DNA from: Akebia trifoliata
Lineage: Eukaryota > Streptophyta > Magnoliopsida > Ranunculales > Lardizabalaceae
DNA length: 64,000 bases
Assembly (NCBI GenBank): GCA_017979445.1
Contig: CM030714.1
Location: 47,011,220-47,075,219 of the forward strand
Direction: 5' to 3'
The notes beneath the pieces were generated by a model. That model had not been told where the DNA came from. It saw nothing but the letters and a program-made list of their open reading frames with translations, and did no database searches. Positions 12,114-24,930 of the stretch are shown here, in pieces; position 1 is the first letter of the stretch, and each line of letters starts with the position of its first letter. Position numbers and translations under genes: made by a program.

Positions 12114-13437
12114 TTATTTTCAAGTAACGTTGGTTGGTACTCTAGGTATAAAAAATAAAAAAAATGAGGACACAATTTTCTTACTAAGAAGGGAAAATAT
12201 TTGTGAAATTCCTGAGAAATGGTTTGCAGGAAATGCAAAGCTGTATCTATCCATCCCTGGAAAATATTAGTCACATCTTTCTCTTGATCCCAAAACTAAA
12301 ACCAACCTTCTTTCTTTCATCATTTTCCAATATATTATCAAACATTGCATACACTCTATAGAATTCTTTTTTTTCAAAAGCTCTTAATATTGTCAGGTTT
12401 CTTTGTTATTAGGAAAGGTTAATTCTTATGGATCCATCCCCCGAAAGAATTGGACGTGATAATTTTTCATCATCTGACTTGAACAAAAATCAAAGGAATT
12501 AAATAGATTCGTATAAATTCATATGTCATCCATTGGCCCATTTGGCTTATTTGGCTTGCACTCTTAAAAAAAGAAGCCTCGAAGAAGATGGCGAAGGAGA
12601 ATCCTGTGGAATGTGAAATAATAAAGATGAACCCTAACCATTTGAGATATTTATGAGAAAACGTGTTCAACCTTTGACGAATTTACGATTCCAGCTCACT
12701 ATTCATTTTAATTACTAAAACGTGAACGATAACGATATCGAAAGTTTTAAAGTGACAATTTTGTAGATTTCGCTATTTTTATCGAGATCGTCGCTATACA
12801 AACCAGTGAGTTTGTCATTTTAAACCTGCGAAGTTGTCACTTGAAAAATCTGTTTTGGTAATGAAAATGAACAGTTAGTTGGAATCATACTTTCGTCAAA
12901 TTTGATTCACAAAATGGTAATTTACCCTAGTCATTTTCATTCTTCATTCTATATTTTGGCCCATCCCTCGAATTCGACCATGCACCATTAGTAGCCATGG
13001 CTACAATATCAAGTTTATGAAAATTGATTTTCCTTCAAAAATATTTTTTCAAAATTGTTCTACAATAGAGGGAAAAAAAAGTTCTCTAAAATGACCCAAT
13101 TCACACTTCTAAGACTTTGAGAAGTTGTGAAAATTTGTCAATTAAAACGTGGTCTCATTTGGTAGGAAGAGAATAGAATCAGGTGGCTAAAATCCTCCGT
13201 CAATATTTACTTAACCACGCAGCCTCAACATTCACATTGTTTGAATGATCTAAAATTCTTTTGACAATTTGTGGTGCGACCCACTTTTTGGTATATAGCG
13301 GGACTGTGCATGGTTGCCATCCATTTTTTAAAATAAGAGAACTTATATATATCCACAACACTAAACTTTTATTAGAACACGCCATTTAATTATATTCCCT
13401 AACACACCAAAAAAGGTTATAAAACAATAATTATAAT
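12114..13437. other. intergenic, no gene seen
   Basis: AT-rich, with no frame that resembles a known protein and no clear repeat ends. Confidence 0.5.
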
Positions 13438-13622
13438 CTTGATAAAATGACTATCCCATGTGGTATACTTAATCGACACCCCTGACGTGACATGTTCAGA
13501 GCCGTAGATGTAAAAAAAAGTGCAGGTTTGTATCCCGAGAAATGCACATCTACAGTTCTTGCACATGTCACGTCAGGGGCATCGACTGAATATGTCACGT
13601 GGGATAGTTAGATTATCACGGC
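13438..13622. mobile_element. F1 foldback MITE, well preserved
   Basis: The two arms of about 75 bases are nearly complementary. GATAAAATGACTATCCCATG pairs with CACGTGGGATAGTTAGATTA, and CCCTGACGTGACATGT pairs with ACATGTCACGTCAGGGGC. The loop contains TGTATCCCGAGAA. The arms hold CACGTG-type and TGACG-type motifs. Confidence 0.85.
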
Positions 13623-14055
13623 TCTAATAATAATAATAATAAATACCAGACTCATAATTAACCCATTTAAAGCTCACGAGTGAAAAACCGAAAAAAAAAA
13701 AAAAAAAAAAAGGGGTTATATATCATTTTAGAAGAAAAAAGAATGGTTGCCCTTCTAATTTGATACTTATAAATAAAAAATTTGGTGTGGCAATATAAGC
13801 TCTCATAAATAATAAATATTGTTATCTTGTATAATTTTTAATTCCAGCAGTCTCCCCGTGACTTCTTACGAAGCTGTTTCTTAGTAGCTACCCACAAGCC
13901 TAGGCCAAAGGACCAAATACAATTTCCAAGAAAGACAACAGCTCAGCAAACCCATTTTTAAATTCTCTTTGTAAAGTTAGGTTTATAAAAAACAAACCAA
14001 ATATATAACAAGACCAAAATCTCTCCTTATCTTGGTAATCTTACAGGGAAATTAG

Positions 14056-14921
14056 ATGGAGTGGGAGAAGAAATACTTAGATATGATTTTGGTCCCAAGT
14101 GGGCTAATGATCATGCTTGGCTACCATCTCTTCCTTCTCTATAGAATCATAAAGCTTCCCCATACAACAGTTATTGGGTATGAGAATCACAACAAGAGAG
14201 CTTGGGTACAAAGGATGATGAACCAGGTCAGCATTTAATACCCTTTCTTCACTAAATTTACCCAAATTTATTAGCTAATTTAGCTGAATTACCTCATCAT
14301 ATAAATGGGTTCTCGCAGGTTGGTCCAATAGATACCGGACTAGCTCTGCAGGTTATCTCAAGCAACATAGGAGCGGCAACTTTCTTAGCTACTCTCTCCA
14401 TCGCTCTAAGCTCGCTCATTGGAACATGGGTCGGAAGTACTTCTCACAACTTATTTATAAGCGATTTAGTTTACGGAGACATGAGTTCGACCACGGTAAT
14501 CATCAAGTACATCAGCATTCTCTCTTTTTTCCTTATAGCCTTTGCATCGTTTATTCAATCATCCAGGCACTTTGTCCATGCTAACTTCTTGTTAACCACA
14601 CCAAGCACCGATATTCCTGTGAAATACGTCGAAAAGGCTGTGATAAGGGGAAGTAATTTTTGGTCACTTGGGCTTCGAGCCATCTACTTCGCCATTACTT
14701 TGTTGCTTTGGATTTTTGGTCCAATTCCGATGTTTGTTTGCTCGGTGATTATGGTGGTGCTCCTCCACTTTCTTGACATCAATTCGTGCCCGTTACATGC
14801 CTATGGGCCTCCGAACGAAAGCCAGCTCACAGAGGTTAGGTGGGGAAATAACAGCTCAGCTGGGGAAATAACCACTATAACTAAGATCGTCGAGCAACGG
14901 CCAGTAGAAAAAGCTGAATGA
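14056..14921 (+). CDS. DUF599 family membrane protein
   Basis: There are two exons, 14056-14226 and 14319-14921, with a phase-0 GT/AG intron (CAG|GTCAGC ... CTCGCAG|GTTGG). They encode 257 residues. The N-terminus MEWEKKYLDMILVPSGLMI is the typical DUF599 start (W-x(3)-YLD-x(2)-LVP-x-GL). Four hydrophobic segments are visible near residues 9-30, 72-95, 118-138 and 180-206. The last carries the family's LLLWIFGP motif followed by CSVIMV. The C-terminal tail (about 217-257) is polar. The family occurs in plants and bacteria and has no established biochemical role that I can name. The protein is probably an integral membrane protein, but the sequence does not show which membrane. The loops between helices are short for the plant family. 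The intron is only 92 bases. Confidence 0.9.
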
Positions 14922-15607
14922 ACATAGATTTTTGTTCTTTTTTTTTTTCCCCCCTTTGAATGCAAATTGAGTTTCTGCTTCAAAATAGCTTGATGTCAAT
15001 CCACATCTCCTGCTATCTTTTGGTCAAAGTTTGGTAATCTCTGTATCAAAATCTAATTACTAATGTAAAACCCCAGAGAGGTTCATTTATGTCCAAGATG
15101 GATCATAATAAATTTTATATTTCAACAACCACGTTTGACTTTTATTTGAGAGTAGGTAGTCAAAATGAATTAAAATATAAATCAGGCCAATATTTAAACC
15201 TTGGTTCCGTAAGATAATGTAAAGAACATTATGGCCTTGATGTTGAAAGAAAGAAAAAATCAATTTCCATTCTTCTTTTAAAATTCAAATGGATAACCAT
15301 AAAATATAAATCAAATCATACTCGATGCTGCACGAAGCACAAATCACACGGAGGAGAAACAATGGACTACCTCATCTTCGAAGAATATAATTGTTAACAA
15401 ACATTTACCCCAAAAGACCAATCTGATGAGGAAAGCACAACTATGAATATAAGAGGGTCACGGGTCAAAGTGGGGCACGATAGTAATACTCGGGAGCAGA
15501 GGCGGATAACACAATACTCAACAATAATGCATTTAAGTTAAAATTTAGGCTTGAATAGGTATATAGTACAAGTGGATCCAAAAAGGGCCCTCAACTCATC
15601 TCTTTAG
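14922..15607. other. 3' flanks of two convergent genes
   Basis: This gap separates the ends of the DUF599 gene (+) and the DUF3082 gene (-). It should hold both 3' untranslated regions. No repeat ends or further coding frames are seen. Confidence 0.5.
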
Positions 15608-18600
15608 CTATTGAGTCTTGCTTGAACTATCTCCATTGCCACTGTTGTATTCCTCATTATCTATAGGACTCTTGGTCGATGAGCTTGTCGCGCTTTGCTG
15701 CCCATCATCTTTAACAGAGGATGTTGCCTTATCTGTAGAATCGTCAGTGAAGGAATTAATTGCAAGTTGGCCCGAATAAAGAATTAGACCAAGAGCATTG
15801 GCACCAAAAACGAATGTTGCAAGATAGCATAGCCCACCCACAATAGTCCTGTAAGAGCAAATGAAAGAGGATCAGAAGAATTATGAATAAGGGGTAGGGA
15901 ATGTACAATGGAAGGATAGGTTGACAAGGCAATGCTCACCTTATGGTTATTGTTATTTGGCGAACCTGTAAGGAAGAGAAACAGTTTTTATTAGATATAT
16001 TGGAAATTGTCTAGGTTTAGATAACGCGTAATAATCCAAGTACTTGAACAAAAAGGAAATGGTTCATGCAGTAATTATTATTTGAAAATAGTATTTAGTA
16101 AGATTTCATCTAAATTAAGATAATAAGGCTGTTTCTGGTCACAGAGTTGAAGTTCTTCTCATTTAACAACTAGTTCATTGTTTGTTTCGAACGGAAAGGT
16201 TATAGGGAATATATTCAAACAACTGGTTTGTTGTTTCAGTAAGAGGAGATTGAAACTCCATTATCAAGAAGAAGTATAGATAAAGGATATTCCAACATAG
16301 GAAAGCATACATACAGAATTGAAGAAAACTCGACAGATGGAGAGAATGAAGATAGTATCACATGGAATGAATATCACCATGGAACATGATTGGTGCATAC
16401 AGAAAGTTATAGTCAAAAGGACGAACTATTAAGTATTCCGAGGAGTAAACTGAGATAAAGGAATGTATTACATGGACAACTAGGAAGAGAAATAGGAAAA
16501 TAGACATACCTAAAATCGCACATCACAAGTTCAACAGAGTCCTCACAACAGAAAAAAAAACTCCACTAAGCTGTTCGCAGACATAGTCAACAAAAAGCGG
16601 CACAAGACTCAAGCTCAACCATCAAAAGGAAAAAAGATTACATTGTGGTCTTTGAGAAATAAGTTGGAAAACGAAGACAACTAGAACTATAAGCTGAGCT
16701 TGATGGGGTCAATTTGGGGACAAGTGTCAGCTTTCAAGCCATGCACAACAGCAATTTGGAATATTAAAGGTGAGCTCTGGGTCCTCCACCTTGATGAAGG
16801 CTTCTTTATTTTGAAGTTTTCAATGATGGAATATCTGGTGAAAGTATGGGAGTGATGTACATTGTATGTCAAGTAGCACTACCTTGTGTTATGCCAATGG
16901 CATGTGAATTTCAATCATGTGGAAGCAACGTTGGAAAAGGCTGGGTTTGGCTACCTCAATTTCCAGAGGAAAATTGGAAGCCCAATATTCTCTTCAAAAT
17001 CTCAAGCTTAACAGGAAGACCGAAACCTTTGTTGCTTGAGTGAGCCTTCCTAAAGCATCTTAGAAAGTTGGTCCAACTTCCTAACACACTCAAAAGTTAT
17101 CTCTCAAGCATTTGACAATGACTCAAATATATACTCTGCATTTTATAGATGTGGGGAGGATATATGATTCACTGAGATGAGGCCAAGTGGCAAAGATCCA
17201 ACTGTTGTGGAATTTCTAAAAAGCTTTACTTCACATTCTCTGCACGATTTGTATGACTACTACTACTCTGTGTGTGATGAATCTATTATGTACCTGTGGC
17301 ACATAACCCTTTATACTTTCCATAGAGAATTATTGTACCTAATGTTATTCAAGCCACGTCCAGAAAGAATTGAAGAAAAAGTAAACTTGTTGACATCACT
17401 CGAAAATAAAATACAATAAAATAAAACTATTCTACCACATTCCATATAATCCTAAGGAAACTCATCGTAGCCATCATCCCCATATTTAACAGGTAGCCCA
17501 CCTAGTCAAATTTCCCTCAATAGGGCGATAGTTTAATTAAATCACTGCTATAACCATACTATCGCGTCTCCAAGGAATTCAAATTTTCCAAATTGTTACA
17601 ATTGCCTAAACGAGAACAGAATGTTAAATTGGTATTTCCCTTTTTCTAATAAAGAGGAAACAATTCCTCAAAAATCTAGATACCCAATTTATTTGAATAT
17701 TTTTGCAAGATTCAACAATAAAGAAAAAAAAATTCCGTTAATGCCTACTGAAACCAAAAGTACACCAAAAACTCAACCCTACAACAGTTTGTCCTTCTTA
17801 CCATTACAGAGCAAACCACATGGGTTGCAGAGATAAAATGTTATTTGTGGAAGAAACAAAGATGGCTCAGATTTTGGAAGACTTAATGTGACAAACAATT
17901 CACATTGACTATCTAACTAGGTCACCTCCTAAATCAAGATGAATCTTTTGGCCGTGAATGAGTTTTACAACGATAAGCACAATTGCTCAAATTGCCTATC
18001 CAATTACCGATGTCTATTATCATCACTCGGGCGAATCAAAGTTATTGCATTTTTAAAATTTGTTCAAATAACTAAACCAGAAACCTTCAATTTTCTCAGT
18101 GTCCCAATTGCCTAAATTTTCTTGTAAAAAACAACATGACATATCAAATAAACTAAAAAGCATTCAAATAAAAGGGTAAAATCCACGAAACACAGACCGA
18201 GAAGTTATCGGAGAGGATCTGGCGATTGAGAGAAGCTTCAACAGTGATAGTGAACTTATAGAGAATGACAGCAATCACACCAGCAGTTAGTCCACCCAAC
18301 AATGCAGAAACAGGCGAAGGAGGCGACCCGGGCTCGACTGAAGTCAGCTTCATCGCATTCAAACTATCCAAAGCTTCCTCCTTTAGATTTTTCTTGACAC
18401 CAGTGGACCTAAATCTCTAAACTAACAAATACCCATTTCACTAAAATCGAAATCAAAGCTAAAAAATTCGAAATTGAATTAAAAGAAGAGAAGGGTTGCA
18501 GATTTTGTACCAATTCTTTAGCTCGTTTGGCTCGGCGTCTGAGTGAGCGAAAGAGGAATATAGATATGGCGCCAGTGAGGAGAAGACTTGTGGCGACTTG

Positions 18601-18879
18601 GAGTGGTGAAGGGTCGTCTGTAGTAGCGAAGATGGATGAAGATGAGGATTGGAGTTCGATGGGTCCTTCTTCTTGTGAGGTTGTAGTGGAGGTGGTGGTG
18701 GTTGGCTCGGGGAGTTGGGCGAGCCATAGTTTGGGTCTGGTTCGGAGACGCGGTTGAACCGAGAGGGGAGTGGTGAGTCGACCGGAATATTGGAAAGAAT
18801 ATGGAAATGGTGATGGGTTGGGGGGATAAGAGAGAGAGAAGGGGAAGTTTGGGGAGAGGAGAAGGTGAGACTGAAACAT
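15608..18879 (-). CDS. DUF3082 family membrane protein, probably plastid
   Basis: On the minus strand four exons join in frame: 18879-18511, 18416-18198, 15965-15940 and 15848-15608, giving 284 residues. Exon 3 is a 26-base micro-exon encoding V-R-Q-I-T-I-T-I and part of R. The start at 18879 follows an in-frame TAA seven codons upstream. Residues 1-75 are rich in S, T and P and look like a chloroplast transit peptide. Hydrophobic segments follow near 91-110, 160-182 and 205-230. The conserved core runs from KELRFRSTGVKKNLKEEA through YLATFVFGANALGLILYSGQ, which I recognise as the cyanobacterial/plant DUF3082 family. The tail after 240 is acidic and serine-rich. The biochemical function is unknown. 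Intron 2 is about 2.2 kb and carries no recognisable gene. The alternative acceptor for exon 2 (8 bases downstream) breaks the frame. Confidence 0.85.
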
Positions 18880-18953
18880 TTCTTTGGAGAGATTTTAATA
18901 AAAGAAGAGAGAGAGAGAGTCTCTATGTGATGCTCTTGCTTCTTCTCAACCAT

Positions 18954-20802
18954 ATCTTGATTCTCGTTTGAAATATCTGTTTATGGTCTTGGTATTGGGT
19001 AATCTAGACAAAACCGTCTACTTTGGTAAAATATTTTTCATACCTCCAAGATTTTCAAAATGGTGAAAAGTCCCTTGACCTTGGTCCTCTCAAATAAAAA
19101 GTGACTTGAATGCCCTCGTCAAAAGGGACTATACACCAATTCACTATTTACGAATCTCATAATTGTTTGTCCTAATAGCAAATATGATCATTTGGAAAGA
19201 AAATGGGAATTAGAGAAGAAAGTCAATTTTAGCTTAGTAAACCTAGGATTTAAAATTAAAGATGGTGTTGTGTGAAAGTGTAACATAAAGAAGGAGAAAA
19301 TGAATACACAAGAACACAAGATTTACATTGTTTGGTAAATTGCCTACATTCACAAAGAAAAGAGAGAAAAATCCACTATCAACAATAAAGATTACAAACT
19401 CTCTATCATCTGTTGTAAGGGATCAAGGAAAAGAATATATATATACCCAGAAAAAAAAAATTGCCTTGGGTGCACTGCCCCCGAACCCCCACACAAACCC
19501 AGTCGAGTAATTTGACTTAGAACATTTCCATCTCGCTTTAGGCCAAGCCCACTTTGCTTTGGAAAATATCCCTTTTGATACTACCTTGCCTCTTGAAGTT
19601 TAAGCCCAATAAGAATTCTAGACATCTCATAGCATATGGTTCTAGAGTTTTGATCTTGCTCTACCCTAGGGTTCTAGAGTTTTGACAGGACATTTTGATA
19701 ATTTTTACCTACCTACACCACAACTCCTCCGACGATCAAGTCAGTTGCTAGTCAAATGAGTTAGTAATATTTAGGGTTGAGAGAATGAGAGTAATGCGTA
19801 CCTTTAGGATCAAAAGACCTCCTGTTCATAATACAATGATGGTAGATCTGTTTCCTTGTTTTTTTCCCCTAATTAATGCATGCAATTAAAGAGACGTGGA
19901 TCTCCATTGTAATCGTTTTCCAGGAGTGCCTTGGTTATGGGAAAGGTCAAAATGGCCTGTGTGCTTCGATGGTCAACACATGGCAATATTTCATAGGCTA
20001 GATAATTTTTTCCTCCACAGTTATCATTTATATAAATAATGAAACTTTCTCAAATCTCATGGGTGGATATAAGTATAGTCGAATCACGTAAATCAACTAT
20101 TCTTTTTTTTTTTTTTTTTAATCATATACATTAATAATTCTAAGACTCCGTGCACACAAATCTTTTAGTTAAAAATTTATTCTCATGTTCAATATCTTCC
20201 TCAACCTTCAAAAGAAATTTGGATTTTTGGATAAGTAGAAGAAGAAGAAGGAATTTTGGTTTGAAAATCGAGGGGTTTTTACAAGGTTTAAGGCGAGGTA
20301 GAGACAATAGATTGAAAATGTGAGATTGAATAGATGAAAAGTATTTTATCATGAAGATTGAAGATCTTGAAGATTTTTAGCACAATAAATTTAGCTAGAA
20401 GTTGACAAGGGAATTTAGGTCATTTTCAATATTTTACAAGAGAAGACTGAAGTCAAGGGGACGTATGTCATCATTGTGAAAACCAAGTGGGTATTTCAAA
20501 CATTCACCAAAACATTGAGGGGTTTGTCTAAATCATCCTTCAGCATTTCGGATGTGTAGCCCAGATCTCTGGACTGATACCACAGACTTAGTGGCTCTTG
20601 TGAATGTATGGTTGTTTCTTTTTATCATGACTGAAAGCTGATGTGGACATCAACTGATTTTGATACACCAATCATAGGTGCACCCACTTACACATAGCGA
20701 GAAGTTGTGATCAAAGATAGAAATGGGGGTTCCTGGAATGTTTGATGTAGGACTGTCAATTGGGCCAGTTAGTGTGCTAGCTCAGCCCATCTAAAAAAAA
20801 AA
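18954..20802. other. intergenic with weak inverted similarity
   Basis: The text near 19005-19045 (TAGACAAAACCG...CATACCTCC) is the diverged reverse complement of 20485-20540 (GGGTATTTCAAAC...GGGGTTTGTCTAAATC). The stretch may therefore be an old element of about 1.5 kb. A relative containing TTAAGGCGAGGT lies near 29620-29860. No coding sequence is recognised. Confidence 0.35.
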
Positions 20803-21549
20803 TAGGAAAATTACTTAAAGGACCCTGACGGAGGGATTTATTTCTAAATAGTTCTTAAGTTTTGCGAGGTGGTTTGATAGGACATTTAGTAAAAAAATTA
20901 TTTCTTAATGGTCTGTTATTATTGACGAACTCACTGCTTTTTTTATTTATTATCGAGTTCACCACTTTTTATTTATTGTTGAATTCGACACATTTTTATA
21001 TAAGGTCAAGTTCACAATTTTTACCGTCAAACTCAATGCTTTTTATTTATTGTCGAGTTCATCACTTTTTAAGTTTACCACTTTCTAAATAAAAAAAATT
21101 GTGAATTCGACACTAGTAAAGCCCACCCATTTTCAATTTTCAAGTTTTTTCAACAAAAATACATGGAAAGATCGACTAAAACTTGAGATAATGACTTTTT
21201 TAGATGATTTCATCCAAAAACTAAGAAAAAAAAAAGTGAAAATTCCTAAATTTTTATATACATCTTCAAAAAAATCATTGAAAATAACTTCTTCTTCCTT
21301 CTTAAATCCTTTTCAATGGAATAGAGTCTCCGAAACTTGATTGAAATGTCAAAATTTTAATTTTTTTGGATGAAAACGATAAATTCGAATGGTTAATACA
21401 TTCAATCGTGAGAAATGTGGGAGATGAGGCCCAATAGGGACTCTTAAGAAAAGAAAAATTTACTAAATGGACTATTAAGAGATCGTCCAAATCTTAGAGA
21501 CTATTTAGAAAAAATCCCTCCACCAAGGTACTTTAAGTAATTTTCCCTA
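20803..21549. mobile_element. 747-bp foldback transposon, MULE-like ends
   Basis: The left end TAGGAAAATTACTTAAAGGA is matched by the right end TACTTTAAGTAATTTTCCCTA. The complementarity continues inward for well over 100 bases: a left stretch with AAATAGTTCTTAAG pairs with a right stretch reading CTTAGAGACTATTT. The centre repeats phrases such as GAGTTCACCACTTTTTATTT. Flanking A-runs prevent a firm target duplication. A second copy of this terminus lies at 61252. Confidence 0.65.
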
Positions 21550-21617
21550 AAAAAATATGGGTTGGGACCTTAAACTTTGAATGTAATGTTGGCTCTTAAT
21601 CCTTAATCTTGATCTAA

Positions 21618-21618
<1 letters not shown>

Positions 21619-21654
<36 letters not shown>
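21619..21654. repeat. (TG)n microsatellite
   Basis: About 18 uninterrupted TG units. Confidence 0.95.
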
Positions 21655-21655
<1 letters not shown>

Positions 21656-22679
21656 ATGCAACATCTTTGAGGTTAGAAAAGTCCCATGCAACTTATTTGC
21701 TTAGGGATATCCCTTGGAGCTCATCCCATGCATTTCTCCATTGATCATAAAATGACCTTGCCATTTTATTTTTTGAATTTGCATGGAAGTTTAATTTTTC
21801 AAAATCTAATTAAGTCTAGTTTCTGGTATCCATTTATTTTTAAAGCGTTTTTTTCTTTTCAAAGTCCACGGAAATGAAAACTACTTCCTCAAACTTGTTT
21901 TCTTCTTTTCTACAATATTAAAAATCATTCAAATTTAGAAGGCATTATTACAATTACAAGAGATAAAAAAGCAGATTATGATCGTCTTCTAATTAACTAC
22001 AAAAGAGGGGGTAACCTACTTCTTAACCAACCAACAACTCCAAAAGACCAATCTGTGAGAGAAGGGGAAAACTATGAATATAAGAGAGTCACAAGACTTA
22101 ACTAAGGTATGAGAGTGGAGGAAAATATACACTCGACACTACTAATCTTTGTATTAAGAGATGACTCCCCAATATGAAAAGAGAAAATTATCCTAATAGG
22201 ATCCCGACTTCCTCCTTGCAAGAGTTATATCCCGAATGCCTAGCCAAGCGAGACTTAAGAAAATCCACAAAATTAGGGAAAACTTCGATGGTAAAACATT
22301 GAATATTTAAGATATTTGAGTTCAATATTTTGTTTAGTTCAAATCTCTAGCTTAAGCACAAGTGCTTTTTATAATTACCTCTGATGATCTATCATGAAAG
22401 ACAACAAGTTAAGCTAATCCAAGCTCGAAGTTGGAGGAGGAACCAAGGAGTCGTTAATGCAAATTTTATGCATCTATATTCTCATCGCATTTTTCGTATA
22501 TTTTTTGTAGTGTTTCCCAAACTTTTTTTCTTGATGTTTCTCACTCATCATCATTCATATTTGGGGAAATCAACTACATTGCCTCTTCCAAATGGATTTC
22601 ACATGAAATGCCAATTAGCTCTCATGTAACTGTCTGATAAGTATCACAATGTGAAAAAAGCCCAATTCAATCGCCCAAG

Positions 22680-22922
22680 GCCATTAAATTTCATAAAATT
22701 TGATGGATTAAGATGTCAAAATTTTCATTGTCGAATTTTTATTTTCGATGGGCCGAAACAGTCAAATTAATGAAGGATGAGAGAAATTTGATGGTTCTAA
22801 GCTGTTGAATGTAAGAACATCAAAATTTTCAACGGCCCTAAACCATCGTAATTCGATTTTCAAAATTCGTGGGTCTTAGCCTGTCGAATTTTCTTCTCGA
22901 TTTTTTTAATTTTCACGTAGTG
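22680..22922 (-). mobile_element. CACTA-type transposon terminus, relic
   Basis: The segment ends in TTTTCACGTAGTG. Its reverse complement CACTACGTGAAAA is a CACTA (En/Spm) terminus. The inner text, with CAGTCAAATTAATGAAGGAT and TTTCAACGGCCCTA, recurs at 38820-38982. No opposite end or transposase was found, so this is a fragment. Confidence 0.6.
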
Positions 22923-23157
22923 CATAGTACCAACCATTTTCAAATTTTGAAATAGAACCCATCAATTTCACCTTCTTTGAAAAATATACTCAATGGTCAT
23001 TCCAAGCATTTCTTTAGCTTATATTCCTAGGATTGCATCATTTTATTGTGCATAAAATGAGAAAAAATTTAATGTATTCAAATTGAATAAGTGTATGCAT
23101 TTAAAGGAATAATAAACGGTCATTATAAGAATTAAAATAAAAATTAAATTGTTGGAA

Positions 23158-23245
23158 TGAGCTTAGACCATAGCTTTGTTGTTTGACCTATAGCAACCTT
23201 GACTTTGAGGTCATGGGTTCAAGTTGAACTTACCCATAAAAGAGG
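23158..23245 (+). repeat. SINE-like tRNA-derived fragment, diverged
   Basis: It aligns with the better copy at 33338-33425. The B-box region GAGGTCATGGGTTCAAGTT is intact, and the A-box region (CATAGCTTTGTTGTTTGAC) is diverged. A tRNA fold is not possible. Confidence 0.5.
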
Positions 23246-23299
23246 GGGAAAAATTTGTTGGAATGTCATGAGTCATGTGGGCCTAACAATTATTTTTTT

Positions 23300-23490
23300 G
23301 GTAGCCTAGGGAGTATCCCCACCTTCGGTGAGACTACTCTACCTGGACTGCATGCACCATCCAACGCCTTATCACGTGTCACGACATCTAAGTAGCTACA
23401 TTTCTGTGGAGGGGCATGTAGAGGTTTGAAGACACGACCTACCTGGGGAGCAAATCCAGTCGTACCTAACAAGCATTTGTACATTTCACA
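23300..23490. repeat. dispersed repeat F5, copy 1
   Basis: The core GTGGAGGGGCATGTAGAGG, then GTTTGAAGACACGACC and GGGGAGCAAATCCAGTCG, recurs at 27940-28060 and 41043-41190. It has no coding content and its class is unknown. Confidence 0.6.
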
Positions 23491-24411
23491 ATCAAACACC
23501 TTAATAGAAATAATAAAATCTTCTTAGAGCAGACCAATCTATCCCTTATAGGTAAGGTGTTGACACAATTACAGATCTTATAATGGTGAAAGAATCTGCT
23601 TGAATTATTACTCTTCTAAGTCAACAAAAAACAAATTAAAAAAAAAAAAGTGATTACGTTCATTGGTTTTTGCTAAAAAAAGTGAAATATTATTCTTCAC
23701 AATATGCTTTTATAAACATAATAATATGCAAGAAATATATAATTGTTAAATACTTTTCATAAAATATACCAAGAAACAACAAATATTCCTAGGTAAAAAA
23801 ACACTTTAAAACTATGGATTCTTGTTATTATAAGTTCGATTATATTTGAGAATTTTAAAAGATAAAAAAAAATATATTTCTTTTATATTATTATAGTTAG
23901 ATTATTTTAAATGCATTGATGGATCTATCAAAAGTACTTTTGTCGACTTGGTTTCAGATCTACCAATAGTCAATCCAAGCCATATACATTGACCACTCTA
24001 GAAGCCATAAGCTTTCATTACTTGGTAGAGGATCTTTATTCTTTTCAATTCTTTTTTCCTTTTTTTTTTTTAACCATCTTTTACTTTTGAGGATTATGAA
24101 AATTAAAGTGTAATCACCACACAAAGTACATAAAAGATGTGAGACAAAATGATGGGGCTGTAAATATTGGTCCATAGACACAATCAAAAGTTTAATTAAG
24201 GTAATTATTGCATTTGTTTTTGTTTTTACCCCTAAGAAAACCTTACAAGAAATCATGATTTTTATCTATCAAATTAGGTTAGATTTTAGACCTGCGGTTA
24301 GGAGTGTAGGGTATGAAATGGAGCGGTTAAGAGTGGATATCTGACCCAATCCTTTATATCATTGGTTGAGGTATTTGATTTAAGATTTTTTGCATAATAA
24401 ATTTAAGAGTG
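23491..24411. other. intergenic, no gene seen
   Basis: AT-rich sequence with poly-A and poly-T runs. No family resemblance and no clear repeat ends. Confidence 0.5.
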
Positions 24412-24634
24412 GTGATAATCTGACTAGCCCACGTGGCATACTCTATCGACTATCTGACATGACAAGTTCGGGAATTGTAGATATGCATTTCTTGGGAAAC
24501 CTCGTTCCCTCGAGATACACTTTTTTATGAGGAAGTGTAGCTATGTATCTCGATGAGCGTATATTTACAGTTTCCAAACTTGTCATGTCAAGGTAATCGA
24601 TTGAGTTTGCCACGTGGGGTAGTCAGATTATCAT
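24412..24634. mobile_element. F1 foldback MITE with enlarged loop
   Basis: GTGATAATCTGACTAGCCCA on the left is complementary to GGGTAGTCAGATTATCAT on the right. CTGACATGACAAGTTCGGGA pairs with a right stretch containing AACTTGTCATGTCA. The middle holds a smaller nested inverted repeat around TCGAGATACAC...TGTATCTCGA. Confidence 0.8.
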
Positions 24635-24930
24635 GATTCTAAATTTAACCAGATTCAAGTCATATATATACCAACCCAGCCAATTTGAGTTGGCCAAGTC
24701 AACCCCTCTTCAATTGGCTTAAACCATTTCTACATAATTTGTATAATTTTATTTAGATGAATTAATTTTTTTCTTTCTATTATAAACTAGATTGATAGAT
24801 GTTACAATCATAAAATTTCATTTTTTGTATTACTATCATGCATCAAATTTCACAAAGGTTTTAAACAAATTCCCTTGATTGGCAAATAAAATCTATTATC
24901 CATCAATATTAAGGAGCATAAGTATTCGAG

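Noticed and set aside
16846..17419. Two short plus-strand frames inside the DUF3082 gene
   Set aside because: They lie in its 2.2-kb intron, resemble no family, and have no splice or promoter context.
18459..18953. 164-residue minus-strand frame overlapping DUF3082 exon 1, starting at an earlier ATG
   Set aside because: It is in another frame with repetitive S/P/H composition and cannot join the conserved exons. The frame starting at 18879 can.
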